Shown: positions 25,001 to 33,667, counted from the first letter of the stretch. The stretch is 64,000 nt of DNA from Semisulcospira habei (GCA_036245525.1 BTPG01000005.1:211797538-211861537), one strand, 5' to 3'. Program-made: numbers and translations. The notes: generated by a model from the sequence alone, not told the origin.

Positions 25001-26605
25001 TCTCTGACTGTATGAGGACCCCAGACGTTAGCGGCATTACTCCAGGACGGGGCGGACGACTGCTTTGTACGCTCTTTCTTTTGTCACTGTTGAGCCGATC
25101 CTGATATTTCTTCTCAGGCGGCCAAGCAACTTGTCGGCCTTTGCACAAATGTTCTGGATGTGCTTGTCCAAGCTGATGTTTGACTGGATCGCCACGCCGA
25201 GGTGTCATGGGCGTGTTGGTGATGGAGCGTGTAGGTGCGATCCGGCCTCTCCGCCCTCGGGGTATGGGTAGGCAGCTACAGTCACTTGCTGGGATGGAAG
25301 GTCAAGTCCAATTCTTGCTCCCAGTCCTCGAGACGATGGAGGTCTGGTTGAGTTCAGGCTGGTGCCTATCGCAGTCGATGGGTCGGTAAAGGACCGTGTC
25401 GTCTGCAAACAGTTGCGAAGAAGGGGGGTGGGGGGAGGGGGGGGGGAGGATATTCTACTGGAAAGATCGTTGTTGTAGGAAAAGGCATCGTCCCCAGACC
25501 GAGCCATACGAACGCCCTACAGTACTGTGACATAGTCCGATTTGATACTTTAACGCACTCTACCGCAGAACCGAAAACCCCAAATGTTGAAGTTGCCCTC
25601 TGAAGGACTGAATTATTACATGGTATTTATATGGCGCATTTCTCATATTTATAATGTAACTCAATGCGCAGAATGTAGCCGCGAACTGAACCCAACAAGC
25701 ACACTCACGTGAATCACATGCATTCACTCACACACTGTACGTAAACACAGAACATTCACGTGGTGCTAAGGGCAAGCTCAAGCGAGCTACTGACTGTATT
25801 TGGAAATCGTTTTGCATTTGAAATTTTATTAAGTGGACTGAAACTGATTAATTACAATTACAATTCTAGAGACAGATTGAGCATGATAGTTCAAGGGTGG
25901 TGCCACAATAGCTTGGCGCCTCTGGGCGCCAAGCTATTCCGGCACCACCCTTGAACCGCCATGCTCGCTCCATGTCTTGCTGTGGTGTGTCGGAGCTGAA
26001 TGAGTTAAGCCTTCAATACAACAACTGCATGGGTCTACACAACACGAGATTAAACACTCGTACCGGAACTACAAGTTAACTTACCTATCATCCTCTTTGC
26101 GAAAGTTACATATACAGAACTAACTAATGCAGTTTGTTGCGAATTTGCTGGTCACGTGTGTCAATTCACAGAGCCCTAAAAAAAAGTGCACAGTCTTCTC
26201 CAGTGCAATAATATTTTGGTTCTTACTCTCTGCGTCGTCTATTACAATCACAGTCGTGTCATTGACACATTTTCCCATTGTTGTCGACTGAATTTGTAGC
26301 GAGAGATTCACACTCTTATAGAACTTCCCCTGCCTATATCTCTGACTTACTCCATCTGTATACTCCATCTCGCACCCTCCGCTCTTCCTCTGACACAAGT
26401 AAATTTCTCCTTCCCAATTTCAAATGTAAAACACGTGGCAGTCGTGCCTTCTCCCATCTTGGCCCCGCCACTTGGAACAGCCTCCCCGCCCCTGTCCGTA
26501 ACTGTCAAACGCTCTCCTCATTTAAATCACTTCTTAAAACCCACCTCTACAACGCTGCCTTTCACTAGTTCATTTCCCCAGCCATGCACAATTCATCACC
26601 ACTGT

Positions 26606-26665
<60 letters not shown>

Positions 26666-29600
26666 CGTGCGTGCGTGCGTGCGTGTGTATGTTGTGTGTG
26701 CGCGCGTGTTAGCTGTTAGCCTTTTTATTTGATCAGCGCTTAGATCTACTTTTAGAAAAAGCGCTTAACAAATCTCCTTTATTATTATTATTACTCTTAC
26801 CAGCGAATGAAAAGAAAAGGGGAGACTGCCAGTGCTAATATTTTAGGAAGGTTACAAAGTAAAGTAGATAATAGCACTGTCGGGGAGAGAAGTGTGCATG
26901 ATTGACCAGTGATCATATATCTACTGTGGCCAAAGCACAAAAAAAAAGATAGGAAAGAGAGGGGGCGCTAAAAAAAAGTGACTGAAAGCAATGCATATGG
27001 AAGCCCCCCCCCCCCCCCCCCCCCGAAGGGGGGCGTATCACATATCCCACTGTTCCAGCCACTCAGTGCATGGAAATTTAAATCTAGCGCCCCCTCTCTT
27101 TCCTATTTTTTTTTTTTGTGTGTGTGCTTTGGCCACAGTAGATCTATGATCACTGGTCAATCATGCACACTTCTCTCCCCTGACAGTGCTATTATCTATT
27201 TTACTTAGTAACCTTCCTAAAATATTAGCACTGGCAGTCTCCCCTTTTCTTTTCATTTACTACTACAATATCGACTGCAACCCCCTCCCCCCTTTTGGTA
27301 GGTTCTCTTTTAGGGTGCATGGAAATTTAGCTCTAGGAGGTGGCATGGAATGTATGCCCCTGCAGACACCACAGTAAAATGTGGTTGTGATTGCAGGTAG
27401 TCCCAGTATCGCCGATGGTGTGCTGAAGAGGTCGCCAAGACCGACACAGCTGTCCACACCGACTAAATATCTGGACCCGCCTTGGGGGACCTAGATTTCA
27501 ATTTCCATGCACTGAGTGGCTGGAACAGTGGGATATGTGATACGCCCCCCTTCAAGGGGGGGGGGGGGGCTTCCATATGCATTGCTTTCAGTCACTTTTT
27601 TTAGCGCCCCCTCTCTTTCCTATCTTTTTTTTTGTGTGTGTGCTTTGGCCACAGTAGATCTATGATCACTGGTCAATCATGCACACTTCTCTCCCCTGAC
27701 AGTGCTATTATCTACTTTACTTTGTAAACTTCTTATGAGCGAAATTCAGGGAAAGATGTGCATCACAATTGGTATTGTACAGAAAATGCTGTGATATTGC
27801 AGCTCGCTGGCTCAGCCAGTATGGAAAATTATGTTTCAAATTAACTTATTCAGCCCCACTGCCATATTTCCCCAATTTCGGAGGCTTCATCTGGCGAAGA
27901 TGTACCAGTTACAGGAGACGGATCGACCGTGATAATTCAAGGGTAGTGCCAGATTCCCACCAAACTCGCACAAGCAAGAGACCTGACGGCGCCAAGCACT
28001 ACCCTTGAATTATCATGGTCGATCTACCTTGTGCTATAGTGCGTCGGGGCAGAATGGGTTAAGTAACATAATCACAACATACTAACAGCTGTTCTTTACA
28101 CTATCACGTAATAGTTCTGCTCGGTCAAACACGGATAATGTTATGAGTAAACAGTGTTTACCTTGTGCCGAAAGTCTCTGTTGGCTGTAACTGTTCCACT
28201 ACAAGATCTTGTATAGAATACGTTCCAATGAATGTAAACTGACCCCCAGCTATCACGGCCACAGCGCGAGACGCCTGCACCAGTGTTCCAGAAAGGTCAC
28301 ACTGAAGGCACGTGATTTGTAGCACATGACCAGCGTCACCGCTCGTGGAAATGATGTCATCGTGAGCATAAGTTGATCCGTTAAAGTTCAGTTGTCCGCC
28401 ATTCTGAAGATGCAAACGAATGTAGACATTAGTCTTATTTTCTATGACGACAATCTGGCAAAAACAGTTATTACTGTCGCAATGTGTAGCAATGACGTAT
28501 TTCCGGGAGAGGGCCTCACGCGGGAGGGCAGAGTAGCTCCCCCGTGACATCTTCGCGGACCCTTCTGTAGAGGACAGCACCTGCACCTCAACAGGCCCCG
28601 TGGCCGTCACGAACACGCCCTTGTTTTCCCTGGCCGCACTTCCCAGATGGAGGTTAGTGCCCCATGACGAGGGCCACATGCCGCCAGCAGGTATCCAGGT
28701 GTCATTGGTGCCAAGTTCAGTTAACAGCGGACACCAGATGGACACTGCCACGGACACGTTAGTAGGGTTGGAGATGACCAGCTGCTGCGTCAAGGTCACG
28801 CGGGTCAGTGTGGGATGTCTGGGAAAGGAGAGGAAGAACTCCGTCCCCCGAGACGTGATCGACACTGTCACAGAAACATCAACGCAAATAAAAGTCGATA
28901 ACAAATCCCATACTTACACATAAGGCTGTATAGGAGTAGTTAAATCAAACTTACACACCAGATTCTATACCAGTAGTTAACTCATTCAAGGTACCACGGA
29001 TCAGTAGCTGCAAAAGTGTCGTATAGCGTTGCCAGCGGCAAAGCTCTACAATACTTTCGCAGCTATTGACGCGGGGCGCATTGAATGAGATAATCCTGGC
29101 ATTGATACCTTTCTCTTGCCAATGGCGGTCTAGTCGGATTTTGAAAGCATTTGCCCATCCTTGGTAGAGTTCAGTTCCGGATCTGAGGTGGCATGTATGA
29201 AGACGGACTGAATCCGTTAGCCCGGGACGAGCTGTACTAGGATACAACTGCTCAGACACCCCTGGTTATTTTCAGTGAGCGAATATCTACTTAATCAATC
29301 TAATTGCTTTTTGTTTTCTTTCTGTAAGTAATTTAAATAAAATAGGTTGAAAGTAACTATTAGTAAGTCAGATTTTTACTTCTTCAAACATTATGGTGAA
29401 TGTGGATTCAACTCTATACTCAAAATCTAAAGTTGTGTGTAGTTTGAGGTTGACTAATGTACGACATCTAGACCAAAAAGGCGACTGCCAAGTGTGTAAA
29501 ATGCAGAGAAGAACCCAACGGAGAAAGAAACACGCTTAGAAAAGACAGTTACAACACAATTGTGTTGTAACTGTCTTTTCTGAGCGTGTTTCTTTATCCG

Positions 29601-31678
29601 TTGGGTTCTTTGTTAATGTACAATATCTTTCGTATATTGCAGCTTTCAAGTATGGGGATTCTTCCTTTCTGCGTTAATCCATTCAACCCTGACGCACTAC
29701 AGCAGGAGATGGGTTGACCATGATAATTCAAGGGTAGTACCAGATTAGCTTGGCGCCGATAGGCGCCAAGCTAATCTGGCACTGCCCTTGAATTATCATG
29801 GTCGATCCATCTCTTGCAACTGGTGCATAGTCATTAGATGACGCCTCCAAAATGTGGGAAATACGGCCGTCGGGCTGAATGAGTTAATCCCAAATAACCA
29901 ATTAACGTTTCAGGCGATGTCTCCTGAACCAATAGAACGATTTGTAAAAGTTTACCTTCTTAATATACTTTGAGACCTTCGTTAGGTGTAAAAGTAATAA
30001 GGCACACTTCACAGTACTGGAGGCGAAAACTGACCTAAATCGGCAAACACGGGATTTGGTACAGTTGAGTATACTCACAATATTCAAAAACGTCTTCATG
30101 TTCAACTACAAATTAAACCTTCATCCATTCCTCGTAGGATGTGACAATAGTTTGCAACAAAATCGGATAAGTTGGTGTGCTTTGAGGGGTTCAAAACACA
30201 AGCCAAATCCCAAATGCGCACAAGGACATTGGGCCAACGTTGGCCGACGTTGGCCCGCGCACAAACGTGCGCGGTCCAACGGCGGCCGACGTCGGCCCGA
30301 TGACCTTGTGCGCATTGGTTCAGTAACGAACATGAGGTTTGTCTCAGACAGCAATAATTCTCCATTAACTCATAAACTAAAAGAAGTTTTTTTTTTTTAA
30401 TCTAACTTCAAATTCCGATAGCCCCACACCATCTCTGTCAGGTTTGATCTAAAACTGCAATGCAGAAGAGCAGAACGATAAGTTTATTAAAGGATAAAAT
30501 AAATAAATTCTGTCTAAGCACAAAATATGTCTGCTGCTGATCTCCAAGTTCGCCACATTGTAAACGTTCATAACTCCGCAACCACTAGGTATTTTTTCGC
30601 CACACACTCGTTAACAGATAATGTATTGCTTCACCTGTGCATCACTTCAGTTACAGACGGAGAGAGTAATCAATTTTTGAAATTATCTTCATGCAATTTC
30701 TTTCAGCCAATTTGGTTTCCAAATAACGTGAGTCCTGCCATCACAATACTGAAACTCAAGCTTTCCAATATTGAAACCTAGGCTGCCATATTGGGCAGCA
30801 TTTTTTGTTGCTGTTGTTGTTTTTAAAGTAAATGTCATTTTTAGGCTACGTATTAATGTTTCAATAACAACAGACTTCGACTTCTGTGTGAACGTTTGAC
30901 CATCACACTTTCTCAAGGTCATCATGGGGCGGTCCGTGGCGCAGTGGTTAAGGCGCCTGCCACCAATGCCAAAGGTGCGCGGTTCGATACCGGGTTCCGG
31001 CGTTGGACTTTTCTCCTCTGGTAAGTGTCACCGTTAATTCGGGCGGACCGTCGGGGGTTCTTTCTCCGGGTACTCCGGTTCTTCCACCCCCTACCCCCCC
31101 CCCGCCCCCCACACTTTGGTACCGGTCTCAGGCCACTTTACAAATTTCAAATACAAGCGATCAAAAATCTCTGTAACTTCAGTAGCTGACTGGCCCTTCG
31201 TTTGTCTTGTACTGTGTTTGTCTTAAATGGCGTAAATCCGTGTCTGTTTCGCGAGTGTGTGTGTTGGGTTTCAGGCGCGGCGCTTTGAGTCGATTTCCCC
31301 AAAATTGAGAAAAAGCGCCTATATAATAACGGTATTATTATTATTATTATTATCGTTTCGAAAATATGAACACTACAATTTGCTCGTTCCAATTACTGAG
31401 CCTCTCCCCTAAACAGTGCTGCTTATATAAACTCATTCCAAGGACAAGATTGAAAATAGGTTTGTGACCTAATCTTTTATCCTTGTAAAATAAAGTTTCA
31501 TTTCATTTCATTTCATTCCAGACGTGCCGCCCCATCCGGAGGCTGCACGTCTCGAATGAGTTAAAAGCTGTTCCATAAGGACATAGAGCTGCCTACCTGA
31601 TTTGACGAAAATGAAGGTGAAGGTATGAAAGATAAGCAGTGTCTTCCGAATATGCAACTTGTCCTCGAAAATACCCAT
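16886..31678 (-). CDS. Gene A: IgGFc-binding-domain type I membrane protein, 7 exons
   Basis: Exons (transcript order): 31678-31597, 28864-28162, 21667-21301, 20145-19915, 19171-18995, 17849-17735, 17097-16886. Total 1887 bp, 628 residues plus stop. All introns begin GT and end AG, and phases match throughout. Residues 1-27 are a signal peptide with a hydrophobic core. Residues 28-461 form an IgGFc-binding-type ectodomain (family motifs include ENKGVFVTA, DLVVEQL, and ETFGTRY across the exon 2/3 junction) with paired cysteines and several N-glycosylation sites. Residues 462-520 are a Ser/Thr-rich mucin-like stalk. Residues 521-559 hold LCQCKC. A membrane span lies at about 599-622, followed by only six cytoplasmic residues. 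It probably sits at the cell surface. Ligand unknown; recognition or mucosal function is inferred from the family. A 5' UTR exon was not found. Confidence 0.87.
17196..17655 (-). mobile_element. tRNA-derived SINE interrupted by a foldback element
   Basis: Diverged minus-strand copy of the SINE at 30926-31353, in intron 6 of gene A. The 3' part lies at 17196-17482 and the tRNA-like 5' part, with GGTATCGAAC (B-box complement), at 17555-17655. A TTAA foldback (17479-17558) splits it at the SINE's own TTAA. Confidence 0.78.
17479..17558. repeat. TTAA foldback element (family E) inside a SINE
   Basis: 80-bp near-perfect palindrome with TTAACTTATTCCAGA and TCTGGAATGAGTTAA ends and arms ACATACGGATACGCG. 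The intact SINE at 30926-31353 has a single TTAA (31034-31037) at this place, which shows TTAA target duplication. Confidence 0.88.
17735..17849 (-). CDS. Gene A exon 6: short stalk with LCQCKC motif
   Basis: 115 bp, ending in phase 1 with donor GTAATA. It encodes only the last part of the stalk and LCQCKCPPINTT. In gene B the corresponding exon is 703 bp because of three 69-residue repeats. Confidence 0.82.
18410..18776 (+). mobile_element. LINE 3' fragment with (TTA)n tail
   Basis: Plus-strand remnant. Translation gives APSVWNSVPIEMRNLPTLSQ, the C-terminal signature of a LINE reverse transcriptase, followed by a 3' UTR ending ACAGCGCTATACAAGAAC and (TTA)n (about 18716-18776). Intronic in gene A, opposite to its transcription. 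Confidence 0.75.
18885..18985. repeat. Foldback element, family C, next to gene A exon 5
   Basis: Palindrome with core GCGCACGACAGTGCGC and arms GTGGGCC and GTCGGC. It starts about 10 bp downstream of the exon 5 splice donor. Confidence 0.8.
18995..19171 (-). CDS. Gene A exon 5: Ser/Thr-rich stalk
   Basis: 177 bp, phase 0 at both ends, residues 462-520. Rich in Thr and Ser, so a probable O-glycosylated stalk. Acceptor TTTTCACACAG, donor GTACGTG. A family C palindrome begins about 10 bp into the following intron (18885-18985). Confidence 0.82.
19205..19464. other. Intron 4 of gene A, left part
   Basis: No gene. A T-rich stretch (19273-19300) and part of a family F-like arm (CCCCTGTGCATGCATCAAC near 19228) are visible. 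Confidence 0.4.
19465..19544. repeat. TTAA foldback element, family E
   Basis: Palindrome ending in CTCATTCGAGACG and CGTCTCGAATGAGTTAA, with arms CCTCCGGAT. The left end reads TTTAG rather than TTAA. Confidence 0.82.
19915..20145 (-). CDS. Gene A exon 4: IgGFc-binding domain, C-terminal part
   Basis: 231 bp, phase 0 at both ends, residues 385-461. It shows CRPFSGYLYGG and FAWSAPILSPCWPSTP. Acceptor CCGACAG, donor GTAAGC. The genes B and C counterparts are two codons longer. Confidence 0.85.
20240..20345. repeat. Partial foldback arms, families B and F
   Basis: ATCCTCATGAGCCCCCGCC (family B half) followed by GTTAGCCCCCTTGTGTATGC (family F half). Neither is complete; one may have inserted into the other or they are decayed. 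Confidence 0.5.
20370..20574. repeat. TTAA foldback element, family A (copy 1)
   Basis: Arms ATAGTTCAAGGGTGATG and complement, core GGCGCCCATAGGCGCC, right end GCAGAATGAGTTAA. Lies in intron 3 of gene A. Confidence 0.85.
20925..21067. repeat. TTAA foldback element, family A (copy 2)
   Basis: Core GGCGCCCATAGGCGCC flanked by arms with CCAGAATAG and CTATTCTGG; ends in AAGAGTTAA. The left arm is degraded. Confidence 0.8.
21149..21249. repeat. TTAA foldback element, family E-like
   Basis: TTAACTCATTCGCGGCGAG at the left and CTCGGCGAGAATGAGTTGA at the right. The right TTAA is mutated to TTGA. It ends about 50 bp from exon 3 of gene A. Confidence 0.75.
21301..21667 (-). CDS. Gene A exon 3: IgGFc-binding domain, middle
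   Basis: 367 bp, the same length as exon 3 of gene B. Acceptor TTTTGCAG, donor GTAACG. Residues 262-384 begin RYILHGD and include VKVITGD, TPVEIV, VAQFVKPD, VMVVPLPVSAWQSCYD and VFFADATERHLVFVAE. Confidence 0.87.
21700..22009. other. Intron 2 of gene A, AT-rich part
   Basis: No gene. The segment ATTTATGTTTGCATGATG with AAACGCCTAGAGC near 21950 resembles the 3' end of a SINE or LINE preceding the GTA repeat. Confidence 0.35.
22010..22120. repeat. (GTA)n microsatellite
   Basis: Trinucleotide TAG/GTA repeat with a few substitutions, probably the tail of a short interspersed element ending near 22010. Confidence 0.9.
22140..22354. repeat. TTAA foldback element, family A (copy 3)
   Basis: TTAAACTAATTGTGCCC at the left, GCAGAATGAGTTAA at the right, core GGCGCCTATAGGCGCC. 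It has the full outer region (ACTGCATTACAATTCAGGAG). Confidence 0.87.
22360..22912. other. Intron 2 of gene A, unassigned stretch
   Basis: No gene seen. GGGGAATTGAACCCC near 22738 looks like a tRNA T-arm on the minus strand, but no complete tRNA can be folded by eye. Confidence 0.35.
22913..22998. repeat. Foldback element, family C, diverged
   Basis: Arms GGCCGTCGTTGG and CCAACCGCAGCCGACG around TGTGCACGGACC. Its right edge (CCCGATGACG) abuts the first unit of the 22999-24775 minisatellite. Confidence 0.65.
22999..24775. repeat. Two-tier minisatellite derived from a LINE C terminus
   Basis: Basic unit 32 bp (TATACTTGAGGCGGGAGACT then ATCCCAGGTGGG). Runs of this unit, by eye 12, 1, 3, 4, 1, 1, 1, 3, 5 and 1 copies, are each followed by a 75-bp spacer unit (TATTGTGCGGAGAAGAAGG onward). 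On the minus strand the 32-mer reads PTWDSLPPQVY and the spacer reads CRTDYRVFTFF, parts of the C terminus of the LINE directly at the right (24776-25510). The ORFs through the array are by-products. Confidence 0.9.
24776..25510 (-). pseudogene. LINE reverse transcriptase C-terminal remnant
   Basis: Minus-strand pieces in two frames. They include VAIQSNISLDKHI, LLGRLRRNIRIGSTVTK, ERAYKAVVRPVLEY, WGPHTVRDINMLEMVQCRAA, RFVLNRHLKHLERHGH and SRLSMMFKIIHG. These are the thumb and C-terminal region of a Jockey/CR1-type RT. The very C terminus has been amplified into the adjacent minisatellite. Frameshifts occur near 24990 and 25200. Confidence 0.8.
25550..26008. repeat. TTAA foldback element, family A (copy 4), with nested SINE
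   Basis: TTAACGCACTCTACCGCAGA at 25550 and AGCTGAATGAGTTAA at 26008. The inner arms (ATAGTTCAAGGGTGGTGCC) surround GGCGCCTCTGGGCGCC. A SINE (25620-25866) splits the left outer arm. Confidence 0.85.
25620..25866 (-). mobile_element. SINE, 3' part, nested in a foldback element
   Basis: Minus-strand match to the SINE at 30926-31353: GGCGCATTTCTCATA, CGCGAACTGAACCCAACA, CACACTCACGTGAATCACA, AAGTGGACTGAAACTGAT. The tRNA-like head is missing. Confidence 0.75.
26290..26800 (+). mobile_element. LINE 3' fragment (RT C terminus) with (GT)n and (TTA)n
   Basis: Plus-strand frame 26278-26568 contains YISDLLHLYTPSRTLRSS, then FKCKTRGSRAFSHLGPATW and NSLPAPVRNCQTLSSFKS, a typical LINE RT C terminus. The 3' UTR has (GT)n at about 26610-26660 and ends AAAGCGCTTAACAAATC plus (TTA)n. 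It lies in intron 2 of gene A in the opposite orientation. Confidence 0.82.
26807..27259. repeat. Large inverted repeat with C-homopolymer centre
   Basis: Arms of about 170 bp (26807-26972 and 27085-27259) are near-identical inverted copies: GGCCACAGTAGATCTATGAT on the right arm matches the complement on the left. The 112-bp centre includes a run of about 22 C (27004-27024). Confidence 0.85.
27477..27735. repeat. Third copy of the 26807-27259 repeat unit
   Basis: 27603-27735 is in direct orientation to the right arm (AGCGCCCCCTCTCTTTCC onward). 27482-27602 is the inverse of the C-rich centre and contains a G run (27548-27569). The 27260-27476 piece between copies is unassigned. Confidence 0.78.
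27841..28062. repeat. TTAA foldback element, family A (copy 5)
   Basis: TTAACTTATTCAGCCCC and GGGCAGAATGGGTTAA ends. The centre is altered: CCCACCAAACTCGCACAAGC replaces part of the usual GGCGCC core. It ends 100 bp from exon 2 of gene A. Confidence 0.82.
28162..28864 (-). CDS. Gene A exon 2: N-terminal IgGFc-binding domain
   Basis: 703 bp, acceptor after TTCTGTGACAG, donor GTAAAC, residues 28-261. It contains FLSFPRH, ENKGVFVTATGPVEV, YVIATHC, FCQIVV, QITCLQCD and VVAVIAGGQF-like segments of the IgGFc-binding family. The exon ends in phase 2 within the ETFGTR motif. Confidence 0.88.
28977..29094. repeat. Foldback element with CTCATTC ends
   Basis: TTAACTCATTCAAGG at the left and GCATTGAATGAGATAA at the right. 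The interior is only weakly symmetrical. Confidence 0.55.
29095..29467. other. Intron 1 of gene A, unassigned stretch
   Basis: No gene. The sequence is AT-rich from about 29280, with no repeat I can assign. Confidence 0.4.
29468..29610. repeat. Family D foldback element (copy 1)
   Basis: Begins TAGACCAAAAAGGCGACTGC. Arms GAACCCAACGGAGAAAG and TTTATCCGTTGGGTTC surround a central ACACAATTGTGT. Confidence 0.85.
29674..29887. repeat. TTAA foldback element, family A (copy 6)
   Basis: TTAATCCATTCAACCC and GGCTGAATGAGTTAA ends, core GGCGCCGATAGGCGCC; the arms use AATTCAAGGGTAGT. Confidence 0.87.
30205..30320. repeat. Foldback element, family C (intron 1 of gene A)
   Basis: CAAATGCGCACAAGG and CCTTGTGCGCATTGG ends, inner arms GGCCGACGTTGGCCCGC. 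Long, strongly self-complementary and rich in CpG. Confidence 0.87.
30926..31353 (+). mobile_element. tRNA-derived SINE, reference copy
   Basis: The tRNA-like head has an A box (GTGGCGCAGTGGTTAAGG) and B box (GGTTCGATACC), i.e. an internal Pol III promoter. A body follows with TTAATTCGGGCGGACCG, then a 3' region ending AAGCGCCTATATAATAACGG and (TTA)n. Related copies: 17196-17655, 25620-25866, 34983-35325. It lies in intron 1 of gene A. Confidence 0.85.
31428..31564. repeat. TTAA foldback element, family E, near gene A exon 1
   Basis: Left end ATAAACTCATTCCA (31428-31440), then the LINE-tail insertion, then GACGTGCCGCC to CGTCTCGAATGAGTTAA (31521-31564). The gene B counterpart lies at 52131-52188, at the same distance from exon 1. 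Confidence 0.75.
31441..31520 (+). mobile_element. LINE 3'-tail insertion with 7-bp target duplication
   Basis: 80 bp ending AAATAAAGTTTCATTTC and three more ATTTC-type units. It is flanked by CATTCCA at 31434-31440 and 31514-31520. It interrupts the left end of a family E foldback that is uninterrupted in gene B. Confidence 0.75.
31597..31678 (-). CDS. Gene A exon 1: start codon and signal peptide
   Basis: 82 bp: 27 codons plus one base, then donor GTAGGC. It encodes a basic N terminus followed by LLIFHTFTFIFV. The same exon occurs in gene B at 52220-52301 with the same length and phase, which supports the start. The split codon joins exon 2 as a valine. Confidence 0.82.
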
Positions 31679-31689
31679 GTTGTCCGGGC

Positions 31690-31930
31690 GCTAGCTAGTA
31701 TTACCGAACACTAAACGGTTTGATGCTTTACTGCAGAGAACACGCCTGTTCACGAATGCCGGTTAGCTTAAGTGGTGCACGACAGAAAAAGCATGTTGAG
31801 ATAAAATGCCTGATTGGAGACGCTTTCAGCAAAGTCAAACAAACGGCCAGTCATCTCATCACCTCTTCGTCAAACGCCATCTGTCGTTTAGAGTCACATA
31901 CAGTCGTAAGCACCGGCAGGCACGCAGGGG
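31690..31930 (-). promoter_or_regulatory. Upstream block shared by genes A and B
   Basis: Sequence upstream of exon 1 resembles 52340-52560 upstream of gene B: for example CATGTTGAGATAAA(A/G)TGCCTGATTGGA and CACCTCTTC(G/A)(T/C). It was carried along with the gene duplication and may include the 5' UTR and promoter. I see no convincing TATA box. Confidence 0.4.
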
Positions 31931-32005
31931 CTCAGGGAAATATCTTTATGTCAGTAACACTTACTTCTGCGTTGCCCTGAAGTAGGAGGCAATTTCCAAT
32001 AAACT

Positions 32006-32196
32006 CCTTCCTTGCCGAGAAAATCTGAACACAACACAAATGCAAGAGGCTTAGATGCTCATGAGCCCCCGCATTCGCGGGGGCTCATGAGGATCCATGC
32101 CTCTTGTTGATACTACTTTGAGTCCAAGGAGAGGTAGAGTACGCTGGTGTTGAATTGCCGAAGACTGCAGAAACACAGTTTGCGACAACCGGTTAA
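32006..32196. repeat. TTAA foldback element, family B
   Basis: Central arms GCTCATGAGCCCCCGC and GCGGGGGCTCATGAG around ATTC, outer GCAAGAGGC and GCCTCTTG, right end GGTTAA. Confidence 0.8.
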
Positions 32197-32532
32197 CTGC
32201 TTTACGAAAATCTCACCGTCAGAGATATAGATCCTCGTGGGCCCTGGAGGATTGAAGCCTTACAGAACATCACTTAACATCCGTGTTAAATACACGGCGA
32301 GGCTATTTGGATTGAAATTTGAATTAACAAATATTTCAGACAGACAACTGTGTAACCATGGGGAGCAATCAACTGACTGTTTATCGTGCATCTTTCATTG
32401 AGTCGCGTGTTTTTTTAACATGCACCATCGCGGCAGGCAGACCATGGTTTCTCAAGGCCCAGTGGACGCATGCTTTACAGCTTGTTCGGGCGTGGGGGTG
32501 GGAGTGGGGGTGGGGACAATCTTCGACTGCCC

Positions 32533-32749
32533 TTAACGCATTCAGGCCCGACACACCACAGCAAGACATGGATCGAGCATGATAGTTCAAAGATGGTGTC
32601 AGAATAGCTTGGCGCCCTAGGCGCCAAGCTATTCTGGCACCACCCTTGAACTATCATGCTCGATCAGTCTCTAAAATTGTAGTACAGTCCTTCAGAGGGC
32701 AACTTCAGCATTTAGGGATTTTGGTCCTGGGGTAGATGGAATGTGTTAA
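32533..32749. repeat. TTAA foldback element, family A (copy 7)
   Basis: TTAACGCATTCAGGCC and GGAATGTGTTAA ends, core GGCGCCCTAGGCGCC, complete outer arms. Confidence 0.87.
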
Positions 32750-33177
32750 ATTCAAACGACGTGCGTGTGCGTGTGCGTGTGTGTGAGTGTGTATGGGGAT
32801 GGGGAGGGGAGGGGAGGGGTGAAGTTTCTGAATAGCAACAGAAATAACCAGGACGTGATCACTGATTACAATCTTATTAAACAATTTTGCCTTTCACGTT
32901 TCACAACGAACCCACTTTTCACGAAGCATGAGGACGAACAAATTCCAATCATGAATCACGAGAACCGAAATAATGCCAATCACGCTCCACGAATTTCCTT
33001 CCCACCCTCCACCCCCCCCCCCCTCCCCACCCTCTCCCCCTCCCCCTCCCCAACGCCCAACAGCATAGAATCTATTTCTGGTATTATTTTCTGGTGTCTG
33101 CAGTGGCTGGTAAGAATATACGCCTCTTGTCGATATCAGGGACTGACTGAGAGAGAGGTTGCGAATAAAGGGAGCCA

Positions 33178-33383
33178 TTAACCCATTCAACTCCGGCAAG
33201 ACACAGATCGAGCGTGAAAGTTCAAGGGTTGTGCCAGAATAGCTTGGCGCCCATAGGCGCCAAGCTATTCTGGCACAACCCTTGAAACTATCACCCTCGA
33301 TCTGTTTCCAGAAGTGTAATACAGTCTTCATGGGGGGCGACTTCCAAATTTGCGGATTTCGGTCCTGGAGCAGAATGTGTTAA
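33178..33383. repeat. TTAA foldback element, family A (copy 8)
   Basis: TTAACCCATTCAACTCC and GCAGAATGTGTTAA ends, core GGCGCCCATAGGCGCC. The arms share a variant (GGGTTGTGCC) absent from other copies, as if homogenised within this copy. Confidence 0.87.
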
Positions 33384-33667
33384 CAGGAACTATCCAAGCG
33401 CGGGTCAACATCTGCAGCCTTCTTGAAGAACAATCAGGACCGTGGCACCTTCTCCACAATTAATGTTTTCTCTGACCACTGCTGGACCAGAGTCCTTCAT
33501 TGTTAAGGACATAGACATCAATGTGAATGTTTGCTGAGCATGCATGCATCTTGCAACTTTTCGAAACAAGCCTTTTGTAAGAGAAAGAACTCTACTTGTG
33601 TTTCACTCAGTTCCGCAGATGGATTCCGGAAGATAATGCATGTAGACAATAGCTAGAGCTATATATC
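33384..33667. other. Intergenic spacer between genes A and B
   Basis: No gene or recognisable repeat. Confidence 0.4.

Noticed and set aside
30926..31010. Functional tRNA gene
   Set aside because: It has A and B boxes but no good acceptor pairing, and it continues into a SINE body with diverged copies elsewhere in the window.
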